From positions 142,358 through 206,357 of the forward strand of contig JNWL01000013.1 of NCBI GenBank assembly GCA_000716465.1: a stretch of DNA of 64,000 bases. Direction: 5' to 3'. This document shows, in pieces, positions 25,468-33,773 of the stretch; the first letter of the stretch is position 1, and each line of letters starts with the position of its first letter. Under the pieces are notes generated by a model, which was not told the origin of the DNA, ran no database searches, and saw only the letters and a list, made by a program, of their open reading frames with translations. Source of the DNA: Streptomyces bikiniensis. Lineage in GTDB: Bacteria > Actinomycetota > Actinomycetes > Streptomycetales > Streptomycetaceae. The translations under genes and the position numbers were made by a program.

Positions 25468-27795
25468 TCAGTTCACCGTAGCCGTGGCGCCCGCGCTGGC
25501 GGAGAGGACGACGGTGGTACGGGTGCACGGGCGGCCGTGGACAGTGGCGTGCTCGGCGGGGGCGGTGTGGCCGTTGACGGTGATGGTGGGGTGGGTGCCG
25601 TCGAAGTGCGGCTGCCATTTGTAGGCGCGGGTGGCGGAGTGGTTGGTGGCGGTGCTGGAGGTGTGGCCGTCGTGGCGGACGGTGATGCTGTCGGGGCCGA
25701 GGGGGATGTGGGCTGCTTGCAGCCAGTCGATGCCAGCGGGCAGGTGGGAGTGAGTGGCAAATGCGTTGCCCGGGGCGTCGGGGGTGATGCCGAGGAGACC
25801 TTCGATCGTCTGGTGGATAAGGGTGTAGGAGACCTCGGGGTACTCGCCGTTGGTGCCTTGGCGGGGTACGGGGTGGTCGTCGTTTCGGGCGTCGTAGATG
25901 CGCTGCATCCACTGCCAGGCGCGGTCGTTGTGGCCGTGGGGGAAGAACGTGTCGGGAAGGTAGGTGAGGGCCTCGATGTTGTGTGGGCGGGTGTTGGGGT
26001 CGCCAACCTGCTGGTGGATGAAGTTGAGGTAGTCGGTGGTGCGCTGGCCTGGGGCGGTGATGTCCTTCATGGGCATGAACCAGCTGTTCTCGCGGCCCCA
26101 GCCGGTGAGCGCCTGGCCGCTGGTGGAGTAGGCGCGGATCATGTCGTGGCCGTGGCCGCTACCGGCCCAGGTGGTGTTGAAATAGTCCTTCAGGTCGCGG
26201 GCCTCCTGGGCGGCGTGGTCAGCGAGGGTGGTGTCGCCGCGGGCCTGGGCGAGGACTGAGACGGCGAGGTGGGCCTGGTACTGGGAGGCGATTGCGTCCC
26301 CGGCCTCTGCAAGTGGCTGGCCGCCTTCGTCGTAGCTGGCGACGCCGCGAAAGATGTCCTGGCCTGGGGCGCGGGCGATGGTGACGCGGTCGTTCTTCGC
26401 GGTCCCGTGGGAGCGGAGGAAATCGTCGGTGGTGTGGCGGTAGAACGCCCACAGGGTCTCGTCGGTGATCCAGGTCCGGTCGCCGGTCCATCGGTAGGCG
26501 TGGGCGGCTCTTTCGACGAGTTCGAAGGGTGCGGGCAGTTCGCGTACGAAGGAGTCGGTGCCGCGGTAGTCGATGGCGTGCGCGGTGGTGGTGTCGAAGT
26601 TCATCGACCACACCGGGTACCAGCCGCGCTCAGAGGTGGCGGAGCGTGCGAAGGACCGCAGCATGGTGAGGGTTTCGGTGTGCAGGCCGAGGAGGAGTGC
26701 GCCGGGGACCTGGTGGGCGAAGTCGCGCATGTAGTAGGCGCTGCGGTGGGCATAGCCGGCCCAGAAGCTGGGTCGGTAGGTCGCGGTGGAGGTGCCGGTG
26801 GGGTGGTTTTCGTCGGCGTTGACCGGGCCTGGTGTGCCGGCGAGGTGGACCCAGCTGTTGGCCTTGGTTTTCGCCCAGGCGAACATGGCGGCGGCTGTGG
26901 GGTTGGAGGAGGTCACCACGGGGTCGGCGGGCGCGGCGGGCGACAGCATCGCGTCGTCGGCGTTGACCCAGGCGTGGGCGTTGGTAAGGGCGACGGTGAG
27001 TCGGTCACCGGCCGCGACGGCAACGGCGGGGGTGGTGGAGCGTGTGTAGCGGGCGCGTCCTGGCAGCGGTGTGCTGGCGGGTGCGGTGTTGTCGGTGGAG
27101 GCTTGCAGGGTGCCGCCGTCGTTGCCTGCGGCGGTCCAGATCGAGGCCATGACCCGGCACGGGCCGGTTGCGGTCATGGTCTGGGAGACCTGCGTTCCGG
27201 GTGTGGCGTCGAGGTAGGCGTGGCGGGTGCCGGTGTGGGGGTTGTTGGTGCCGATGCCGGCGTGTGCGGTGAAGGTCCAGCCGTGCGTGCCCTCCTCGAA
27301 GCCGGGGTTCGTCATGAGGAGGGGAGCAAACGGGAGGGCGTTGATCGCGATGTCGTCGATGTTGGTCCAGCCGTCGCCGGACTGGACCGCGATGGTAAGC
27401 CGGTCACCGGCGTTTACCGTGATCGCGGGCAGGGTGTGTCGGGTGTAAGGCTGCGCGCTGCTGAGAGGGAACGTCTCGATCAGGATGTCGTTGCGGCTGA
27501 GGCTGAAGGTCGCGCCGCCTGCGCCGGTGGCGATCCACGCTGAGGCTTCGTAGGTTCCTGGCGCGGCGGCGGTGACCGTCTGGGTGAGGGCTCTACCCGG
27601 CCCCGCGTCGAGGTAGGCATGGTGGATGCCGCTGTGCGGGTTGTTGGTGGCCACGCCCGCGCCGGTGGTGAACGTCCAGCCGAGCGTTCCGTCTTCGAAT
27701 CCGGGATTGGCCAGGTCCAAGGGCGGCGGTCCCGTGGGGGCGGGCTCGGTGGGAGCAAAAGTGGTGGGGGCTGTGTTGCGCACCGCTTCGGTCAT
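25468..27795 (-). CDS. Transposon cargo: glycosidase-like protein with two carbohydrate-binding-like repeats
   Basis: 775 aa. Two N-terminal homologous repeats of about 140 residues (about 28-170 and 172-310), each starting NPGFE[DE]GTxGWTFT and containing a GxHHAYLD/GTRHAYLD unit and a GDRLT[IV]A strand, look like jelly-roll carbohydrate-binding modules. Residues about 320-700 form a helix-rich domain (SFWAGYAHRSAYYMRDFAHQ, ELVERAAHAYRWTGDRTW, GWGRENSWFMPMKD) reminiscent of six-hairpin (alpha/alpha) glycosidases; a C-terminal beta-rich tail closes it. Start ATG 27795 has AGGA eight bases upstream. No signal peptide is visible. The exact glycoside hydrolase family and substrate are not recognised. 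Confidence 0.72.
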   Translation of the reverse strand: MTEAVRNTAPTTFAPTEPAPTGPPPLDLANPGFEDGTLGWTFTTGAGVATNNPHSGIHHAYLDAGPGRALTQTVTAAAPGTYEASAWIATGAGGATFSLSRNDILIETFPLSSAQPYTRHTLPAITVNAGDRLTIAVQSGDGWTNIDDIAINALPFAPLLMTNPGFEEGTHGWTFTAHAGIGTNNPHTGTRHAYLDATPGTQVSQTMTATGPCRVMASIWTAAGNDGGTLQASTDNTAPASTPLPGRARYTRSTTPAVAVAAGDRLTVALTNAHAWVNADDAMLSPAAPADPVVTSSNPTAAAMFAWAKTKANSWVHLAGTPGPVNADENHPTGTSTATYRPSFWAGYAHRSAYYMRDFAHQVPGALLLGLHTETLTMLRSFARSATSERGWYPVWSMNFDTTTAHAIDYRGTDSFVRELPAPFELVERAAHAYRWTGDRTWITDETLWAFYRHTTDDFLRSHGTAKNDRVTIARAPGQDIFRGVASYDEGGQPLAEAGDAIASQYQAHLAVSVLAQARGDTTLADHAAQEARDLKDYFNTTWAGSGHGHDMIRAYSTSGQALTGWGRENSWFMPMKDITAPGQRTTDYLNFIHQQVGDPNTRPHNIEALTYLPDTFFPHGHNDRAWQWMQRIYDARNDDHPVPRQGTNGEYPEVSYTLIHQTIEGLLGITPDAPGNAFATHSHLPAGIDWLQAAHIPLGPDSITVRHDGHTSSTATNHSATRAYKWQPHFDGTHPTITVNGHTAPAEHATVHGRPCTRTTVVLSASAGATATVN

Positions 27796-27933
27796 GGAGA
27801 TTCCTGTTCGCTGGGGCAGGAGGCGCCGGCCCGGGCATACCCCGGAGGGTGCGGTGGCCATGAGGGCGGTCGCGGGCGCGGCACCGAACGCGCTGACAGG
27901 CGCAGGGTGCAGCGCCCGCGTGGGCCGGGTCAG

Positions 27934-29106
27934 TCAGTTGTGGCCGCGGTGGACACAGAGCAGCTGGTCTTTGCGGTCGGAGGGGGCGTGCTTGTCGCGG
28001 TAGGCGATCAGCGCCGGGTCGGAGGCCGTCTGGTGACTGGGGAACTTCTGGTCCGGGGACCAGGTGCTCCCGTCGAAGGTCAGCCAGTACATGTTGGTGT
28101 CGGTGTGGGCGCCGCGGTGCGCGCAGTACAGCTTGTCCTGGAAGACTTCCAGTGCAGCGCCGGTGGAGGTGCGGTGCTTGCCGCTGCTGGTGACGATCTC
28201 CTCGTCCTTGGTCCACGACGACCCATCGAACCGGGTCCACCACAAGGTGGTGTTGGTGTCGGCGCCCTGGTGAACGCAGTACAGGCGGTCCCTGTAGACC
28301 GCCAGGCCCGGCTCCGAGGCGGTGGCCTGCCAGTCTGGGAACTTGTGGTCATCAGACCACGAGCTGCCGTCGAAGGTCATCCACCACAGCTGCGGGTCGC
28401 CTGCGCCGCGGTGCACGCAGTACAGCCGGTCCCGGTAAACCGCCAGCGCTGGCCCGGTGCGCGAGAAGCCGGGCATTTTGGTGTCGGAGCTCCACGAGCT
28501 GCCGTCGAACACGGTGTACCACAGCTGGTCGTCGCCTGCGCCGCGGTGCACGCAGTACAGCTTGTCCTGGAACACCGCGAGCGCTGGTCCTCCGGCGCTG
28601 TGGTGCCCAGGGAATCTGTTGTCCTCGCCCCAGCCCTTGTCCGGGTCGTAGACCGCCCACCACAGCGAGTCGTCGTTCGCGCCGCGGTGCACCGCGTACA
28701 GCTTCCCGTGGTACTCCGCCAGCGCCGGCGCGTCCCAGCTCTCGTGGCCGGGGAACGCCTGGTCCTTGTTCCAGTGCCACGCGCTTTTGTCGGAGTCCCA
28801 CGCATAAGTGGTCCACCACAGCTTGACGTCCTGGACCGGCGCGTCCTCGCGCGTGGGGATCAGCATCGCCGGTGACACCCACGGCGAGCTCAGCTTCACC
28901 CCGTTGTCCCCCGCCACCGCCTCGATCCACTTGGTCTGCGCCATGACGGCGACCTCGACGACCTCCTTGATCCCCTCAGGCAGAAACGGCTTGAGGACTT
29001 CACCGAGGAGTTCGCGGCCCTTGATGTAGTACTTCACCGCCTCGTGGTCGAGATGGAGGTCGAACCCCCACCAATGCGTCTCAACCCACACCTTGCCGTT
29101 ACTCAC
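27934..29106 (-). CDS. Transposon cargo: six-bladed beta-propeller lectin-like protein
   Basis: 390 aa. Residues about 1-90 form an unrecognised domain (KVWVETHWWGFDLHLDHEAV...). Then come six repeats of about 45-50 residues with the pattern LWWxxFDGSSW, a short loop, then PALAVYxDxLYCVHRGA. Six LWW/LWY-type strands and six PALAxY strands indicate a six-bladed propeller closed by the C-terminal strand CVHRGHN. Repeated Trp and His-Arg-Gly positions recall fucose-binding or tectonin-type lectins. GTG 29106 is chosen because GAGGAG lies eight bases upstream. No signal peptide. It precedes the glycosidase-like gene by 138 bp on the same strand, so a joint sugar-recognition and processing role is plausible. 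Confidence 0.75.
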   Translation of the reverse strand: MSNGKVWVETHWWGFDLHLDHEAVKYYIKGRELLGEVLKPFLPEGIKEVVEVAVMAQTKWIEAVAGDNGVKLSSPWVSPAMLIPTREDAPVQDVKLWWTTYAWDSDKSAWHWNKDQAFPGHESWDAPALAEYHGKLYAVHRGANDDSLWWAVYDPDKGWGEDNRFPGHHSAGGPALAVFQDKLYCVHRGAGDDQLWYTVFDGSSWSSDTKMPGFSRTGPALAVYRDRLYCVHRGAGDPQLWWMTFDGSSWSDDHKFPDWQATASEPGLAVYRDRLYCVHQGADTNTTLWWTRFDGSSWTKDEEIVTSSGKHRTSTGAALEVFQDKLYCAHRGAHTDTNMYWLTFDGSTWSPDQKFPSHQTASDPALIAYRDKHAPSDRKDQLLCVHRGHN

Positions 29107-29514
29107 CCGCGAACTCCTCACACTCGCAGAAACCGCCGAATGCCGACCATTTAGTCGGCTGTTTGATCCTTGCCCGCTGGTCACGGCCTGCCCAGGGACG
29201 ATCACCCGGTTGCAGCGCCCGAACGGCGGGCGCACGAATGCGTATACGGGGGCGCATACGTACGGGTCCCGAGCGCCCCAGCTTGAGGCGCACCCGACGC
29301 AGTGGAGTCGATCGCGCATGCATTGGCCTGCGCTGACCTCGCCGGGGGCACGGTTGGCGCCCTATCGACTGCCCAGGACGCTCCTGTGTGGGTCTGCCGC
29401 TGACGGTCGGCTGCCTCGGTTACTCGGTGCCGGTCTCGTCTTCGTCCAGCTCCGGCGAGTCGACGCGGTGAAGCTGTAACGTCCGACGCGGGACCGTCCA
29501 CGACACTGGGTTGG
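29107..29514. other. Intergenic region inside the transposon (tnpA to lectin-like gene)
   Basis: About 410 bp with somewhat lower GC than the genome. It must contain the promoter of the cargo genes if they are not read through from tnpA. Short open frames on both strands have no coding character. I see no clear res-like repeats and no structured RNA here. Confidence 0.4.
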
Positions 29515-32500
29515 TCAGGCCGCCCGGCCGTAGCTGTCCGACGCGGGCGTCGCCTCACCGCGCAGCGGGCTGAAGTCGACGTCCAGGTGCGGGTCGTACG
29601 CCTCGGGCTGGATGCCGAGTTCGTGGGTGGAGTACTCGCCGAAGCGGCGGATGTGCTCGGTCAGGTACGGCGAGATGTGGGCCAGGTCCTCGGGGTCGAC
29701 GACGTAGCCCTCCTCCTGGAGCTGGCGCACGATCTCGGCGATGTCCAGGGCGTTGTGAAAGATCACCGCGTTCGTGAGCAGGGCGTTGAATTTCGCGGTC
29801 TTCTCCTGCTCGACGGGGTCGTTGTCGGTGATGACGCCGCCGTTGCCGAAGCCGATCCACTGGGAGAAGCCGTTGAACGCCTCGACCTTGTTCGTGGCGG
29901 CGGTCACCCGTCGGCGCAGCGGAGCGTCCGAGAGGTAGCGCAGGAGCTGGATGGTGCGGATGACGCGGCCGACCTCGCGGAAGGCGGTGTAGGTGGCGTT
30001 CTTGCGTGAGCCGGCGCGCAGGCGCCGCAGCAGCAGCGTGGAGGAGATGGCGCCCTCGCGTACGGAGACAGCCACGCGCATCAGGTGCCGGAACTGGGAT
30101 TCGATCAGGTCGAAGTCGATGACGTTGCGGCCCGGCTCTCCGAACAGGGCGTCGATGTGCACGTACTCGGTCCGCTTCGTGGGCCGGTAGAAGGTCAGGT
30201 CCTTCCAGTTCCTGATCCTGGGCATCAGGTCGAAGCCCAGCAGGTGGGCGAGCGCGAAGACCGGGAACGACTGGCCCTGCGTATCCGCGTGCACCGTGGT
30301 CGGCTTCACCTCGGAGGTGTTCTTCAGCAGGCCCTCGATGATGTAGACGGCCTCCCACACCCCGCACGGGATGAAGTGCGTGAACAACGCGATGTAAGTG
30401 TCCGAGATGTGGTGGTAGGCGATGCCGCCCGGCTTGCCGTACCGCACGGACGTCTCGGACAGCAGGTTGTTGAGGTAGGTGTCCATGTGGGTGCCGTCCG
30501 CGGCGACCGCGGAGCCGTCGCCCCACGCCTGGGAGATGTCCAGGCGGGCGTGCGCGTTGACCAGGTCGGCGATCGCCTCGTTCAGCGTCGGGATGGAGAA
30601 GTGCCGGTTCGCGGCCAGCGACAGCTCGTGCCCGCTCACGCCGGGAATGTGGCGGGCGGCCTCGTAGGGGCCCATGTTCGTGCCCTTCACGAACGTGGTG
30701 ATCACGTACCGGCCGAAGGGGTCCTTCAGCTTCGGCTCGTTGCCGGAGGCCGGGCCGAAGCGGCGCCACCACTCCACCCAGTACGCCGTGCGGGAGATGA
30801 TCCCGAGCAGGGAGCGCTCCGGCATCCGGGCCTTGATCTCCTGCTCCAGGGCCTTCGCCGAGGCCCGCTGGCCCTCGGAGCGGTGGGCCTTGAGGGAGGG
30901 GATGCCGGTCTCCGGATCGATGACCAGGCCCTCGTTGTCCGGGTACCCGGCATCCGCCGCAGCGGCAGCCGCGGTGAGCTTGTCCTCCAGCTGCCGCCGG
31001 AACGTCACCGCGTCGTACGGCGTCGTGTCGCCGGGCTCGGCGAGACCGACCTCCGCCAGGTAGTCGCCCAGCTTTGCCTCGACGGCCTCCCACGGCAGAA
31101 GCTGCTCGCTCCAGTCGGCGTACTCCTCGGAGTCGGCCACCGCGACGTCACCGATCCGCAGCTCCTCGGCGAGTGCGGCGAACACCATCGCCTCGAAGTG
31201 CTTGCGCACGAAGGCACCCGGCCGGTTCTTGTCCCGTACGGCCTTCTGCCAGTTCAGCGTGGCGAACGAGATGTCGACCGGGCGGCCGTCCTCGTGCCGC
31301 TCGGGGATGTAGTCGCGCAGGTTCTTGTGGCGGCGGGCGTGCGCGAGCGCGTCCAGGACGCGGTTGTCCTCGGAGGTTGCCCGCAGTTCCAGGCGGCTGG
31401 TCAGGTCGTACATGGTGGAGCGGTCCTTGAGCAGGTGCCCGTACAGCAGCACCTCCCAGTAGTTGCCGTGATGGGCGGCCACCTTCTCGATCTGCTCGTA
31501 CTGCCCCTCGAACCCGCCGAAGTCGTCCACCGCCGCAGCCGGTGCTCCCAGGGCGCCGGCCTGTACGCGCAGGGCCTTCGCCATCGTGTGCAGCGCGGGT
31601 GCGAGCCCCTCGCCGAGCCGGTCCGCGACGGTGTCAGGCCCGGCATCCTGACCGAGCTCCCCGACCACCGTCAGGATCTCGGCAGTCAGCGCGGCCGCCT
31701 TCTCCCGCGCGGCCTGCACGGGACTGTCGGAGTCGATGTGCTGGAGCACCGTACGGTAGTTCCCGATCAACGCCTCGACGATGGCCTGCTGCTGATCCCG
31801 GATCTGCTCCAGCTCCGCCTTGGCCCGCTTGACCTGCAACGCGATCCGCTTGCAGAACATCGTGGTCAGGTCGTCCCGGGCCCGCATCCGTGCCTTGTGG
31901 ACCAGGCACACCAGCAGCGCGAGCCGCTTCACCAGGTTGTAGTCCCGCAGCCCCGGCGCATCTGCGGCATCCGCCTCACCGGCGAAATCCGTGATCTTCC
32001 CCGAGGTGACGCCAGCCAGCCACAGCCCGGTCTCGCCCAGCTCGTCCACCCACCCCAGATGCTCGGCCTGGGCACGGAAGTGCGACCACGTCGGGGCCTT
32101 CGCCGACTGCTTCAGCCGGTTGTACTTCGTGGTGCCCGAGGGGTCCTTCTCCGACAGCAACGCAAGCAGCCGCTCGCGGTGGGCCTCGCTGAGCTGGTCG
32201 TAGACGCCCATGCAGATTGAGGCGTTCACCTCGGTGCGGACCTTCGCCGCGAGCGCGTCCAGCGTGGTGAAGCCCGGCAGCTCCAGCCCGGCCTCGACGA
32301 CCTTCTCCAACGCGATGTTGATCAGATCGGCCGGCCGGTTCTTCGACACCGCCTCGCTCCGCATCACCGCCTCGGCGATCTTCCGGGCCCTCGCCTTGTC
32401 GTACGACAGGCCCGTCCGCTGGCGTACGGCGGTTCGCTGCCGTTCCGCCGTACGGTTCGCGGCCTTCGGCACCGTGCCCTCCTGCAGGTCCACAGCGCGG

Positions 32501-32727
32501 CGGACGAAGTCGACCACTGTCTCCGGGATCTCATCCAGCTTCGGGAAGCACCCCATGCGCTGGTACGACTTCAGAGCGAGCAACTGGGCCAAGAGGTGCT
32601 CGTCGCAGTCGGTGCGGGCGGCGGCCCACTCGACCTCGTCCCGGCTCGGCGCGAAGAACAGATGCAGCTCATGCGCGGTGATCAGCCGCTTGAACCGCGG
32701 ATACGCGGTCCGCTCGATCGAGGTCAC
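29515..32727 (-). CDS. tnpA: Tn3-family transposase
   Basis: 1070 aa, the usual length for TnpA of Tn3 elements. The RNase H-like catalytic domain lies in the C-terminal third: the first Asp in WGDGSAVAADGTHMD, the second in TTVHADTQGQS, and the Glu in NKVEAFNGFSQWI, with the family block GGIAYHHISDTYIALFTHFIPCG between. The N-terminal part is helical and Lys/Glu-rich as expected for the inverted-repeat-binding region. No frameshift or stop is seen, so the enzyme is probably active. It starts about 85 bp inside the right inverted repeat. Confidence 0.97.
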   Translation of the reverse strand: MTSIERTAYPRFKRLITAHELHLFFAPSRDEVEWAAARTDCDEHLLAQLLALKSYQRMGCFPKLDEIPETVVDFVRRAVDLQEGTVPKAANRTAERQRTAVRQRTGLSYDKARARKIAEAVMRSEAVSKNRPADLINIALEKVVEAGLELPGFTTLDALAAKVRTEVNASICMGVYDQLSEAHRERLLALLSEKDPSGTTKYNRLKQSAKAPTWSHFRAQAEHLGWVDELGETGLWLAGVTSGKITDFAGEADAADAPGLRDYNLVKRLALLVCLVHKARMRARDDLTTMFCKRIALQVKRAKAELEQIRDQQQAIVEALIGNYRTVLQHIDSDSPVQAAREKAAALTAEILTVVGELGQDAGPDTVADRLGEGLAPALHTMAKALRVQAGALGAPAAAVDDFGGFEGQYEQIEKVAAHHGNYWEVLLYGHLLKDRSTMYDLTSRLELRATSEDNRVLDALAHARRHKNLRDYIPERHEDGRPVDISFATLNWQKAVRDKNRPGAFVRKHFEAMVFAALAEELRIGDVAVADSEEYADWSEQLLPWEAVEAKLGDYLAEVGLAEPGDTTPYDAVTFRRQLEDKLTAAAAAADAGYPDNEGLVIDPETGIPSLKAHRSEGQRASAKALEQEIKARMPERSLLGIISRTAYWVEWWRRFGPASGNEPKLKDPFGRYVITTFVKGTNMGPYEAARHIPGVSGHELSLAANRHFSIPTLNEAIADLVNAHARLDISQAWGDGSAVAADGTHMDTYLNNLLSETSVRYGKPGGIAYHHISDTYIALFTHFIPCGVWEAVYIIEGLLKNTSEVKPTTVHADTQGQSFPVFALAHLLGFDLMPRIRNWKDLTFYRPTKRTEYVHIDALFGEPGRNVIDFDLIESQFRHLMRVAVSVREGAISSTLLLRRLRAGSRKNATYTAFREVGRVIRTIQLLRYLSDAPLRRRVTAATNKVEAFNGFSQWIGFGNGGVITDNDPVEQEKTAKFNALLTNAVIFHNALDIAEIVRQLQEEGYVVDPEDLAHISPYLTEHIRRFGEYSTHELGIQPEAYDPHLDVDFSPLRGEATPASDSYGRAA

Positions 32728-32811
32728 AGCCCACCCCGCCCCAGACGAAACCCAACATCACCACCAACGACACTGAGCCGAACGAGTGACGGGACAGGGC
32801 ACTCAACAACT

Positions 32812-32857
32812 CAAGATCATCCCGTGGCGGGTTTCTGGCGTATCTGGGTCATGCCCC
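32812..32857 (-). repeat. Right terminal inverted repeat (46 bp)
   Basis: Exact reverse complement of 24211-24256. Followed directly by the second copy of the ATCTG duplication (32858-32862). Confidence 0.97.
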
Positions 32858-33039
32858 ATCTGGGTGTCGTCGGTGACGCGGCCGTTGCCCGGCAGGTCCA
32901 GCTCCCGCCACGGGCCGTACCAGCTGATGATGCGCGGCACGTCGATGAACTCCGTGGGGAGTCCCAGCGCGTCGCCGAGCGCGAGTCCGATCAGGGATCC
33001 GGTCGCGGCCCGCTTGGCGGCGGTGCGTGCGTGGTTCAC
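32858..33039 (-). pseudogene. ADP-ribosylglycohydrolase, 5' part (split by Tn3 element)
   Basis: The first about 60 codons of the ADP-ribosylglycohydrolase gene, from GTG 33039 (AAGGA nine bases upstream; GTGA overlap with the nrtR stop) to the insertion point. Visible family features: GSLIGLALGDALGLPTEF and the start of the metal motif GRVTDDTQ. Translation would run on into the transposon end and stop at 32803, giving a 78-residue truncated product. The remaining 280 residues lie at 23365-24210. DraG-family enzymes remove ADP-ribose from modified proteins or nucleic acids; loss may disturb ADP-ribose recycling in this strain. Confidence 0.93.
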
Positions 33040-33773
33040 GAGGAGCGTCCTTCCGGTCGCAGGAGGGGCGGGTGGAGGGCCGTGGCCCCGCCCGCCCGGT
33101 AGAGGGCGGCCGGTTTCCCCCGTCCGCCGGTGAGGCGCGGCGGCCCCTCCACGGCCCGGACGAAGCCGGGCGTGGCGAGGACCTTGCGCCGGAAGTTGGG
33201 GCGGTCGAGCTCGACGCCCCAGACCGTCTCGTAGACCTGCCGCAGCTCGCCGAGGGTGAACTCGGGCGGGCAGAAGGCCGTGGCGAGGCAGGTGTACTCG
33301 AGTTTGGCGCCGACCCGTTCGTGGGCGTCGGCGAGGATCCGGTCGTGGTCGAAGGCGAGCGGCGCGTGCGTCCCGTACGGGATCCACCGCGCCTGGGCCG
33401 CGTCCCCGCCGCCGCGCGGCTCGGGCGGGTCGGGGACGAGCGCGGTGAAGGCGACGGAGACGACCCGCATCCTCGGGTCGCGGTCCGGCTCGGTGTAGGT
33501 GCGGAGCTGTTCGAGGTGGAGTCCGGCGACGGTGGTCCCGGAGAGGCCGGTCTCCTCGGCGAGTTCGCGGCGGGCGGCGGTCTCGGCGGACTCGCGGGGC
33601 AGCACGAAGCCGCCGGGCAGGGCCCAGGACCCGGCGTACGGCTCCCGGGCGCGTTCGACGAGCAGGACGCGGAGGCTTTCCTCGCGGATCGTGAGGACGG
33701 CGAGGTCGACGGTGACGGCGAACGGCTCGAAGGCGTGCGGGTCGTAGCCCTCGGGGGCCCGGTGGGCGGTCAT
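33036..33773 (-). CDS. nrtR: NrtR-type Nudix regulator of NAD metabolism
   Basis: 245 aa. An N-terminal Nudix domain has a complete Nudix box (GFVLPRESAETAARRELAEETGL), so ADP-ribose hydrolysis may be retained. The C-terminal part (FTLGELRQVYETVWGVELDRPNFRRKVLATPGFV) is the winged-helix region of NrtR repressors, which sense ADP-ribose. It sits in an operon with pnuC and nadR, the classical NrtR targets. Start ATG 33773 overlaps the nadR stop (ATGA). A candidate operator lies before pnuC at 35541-35561, implying autoregulation of the whole operon. Confidence 0.85.
   Translation of the reverse strand: MTAHRAPEGYDPHAFEPFAVTVDLAVLTIREESLRVLLVERAREPYAGSWALPGGFVLPRESAETAARRELAEETGLSGTTVAGLHLEQLRTYTEPDRDPRMRVVSVAFTALVPDPPEPRGGGDAAQARWIPYGTHAPLAFDHDRILADAHERVGAKLEYTCLATAFCPPEFTLGELRQVYETVWGVELDRPNFRRKVLATPGFVRAVEGPPRLTGGRGKPAALYRAGGATALHPPLLRPEGRSS

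Larger units (their letters stand above)
24211..32857 (-). mobile_element. Tn3-family transposon, 8,647 bp, with lectin-like/glycosidase-like cargo
   Basis: Bounded by perfect 46-bp terminal inverted repeats starting GGGGCATGACCC, flanked by 5-bp direct repeats ATCTG. All four genes read on the minus strand: tnpA (transposase), a beta-propeller lectin-like protein, a glycosidase-like protein, and tnpR (serine resolvase). The GGGG-starting ends and gene set resemble the Tn4556-like Tn3 branch known from Streptomyces, from memory. Both repeats, the transposase catalytic residues and the resolvase serine are intact, so the element may still be mobile. It interrupts an ADP-ribosylglycohydrolase gene. 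Confidence 0.96.

Noticed and set aside
29107..29514. res site between tnpA and the cargo
   Set aside because: No repeated subsite-like motifs; the region next to tnpR fits much better.
24211..32857. Integrative conjugative element or prophage
   Set aside because: Perfect 46-bp inverted repeats, 5-bp duplication and TnpA/TnpR identify a Tn3-family transposon; there are no integrase, transfer or phage genes.
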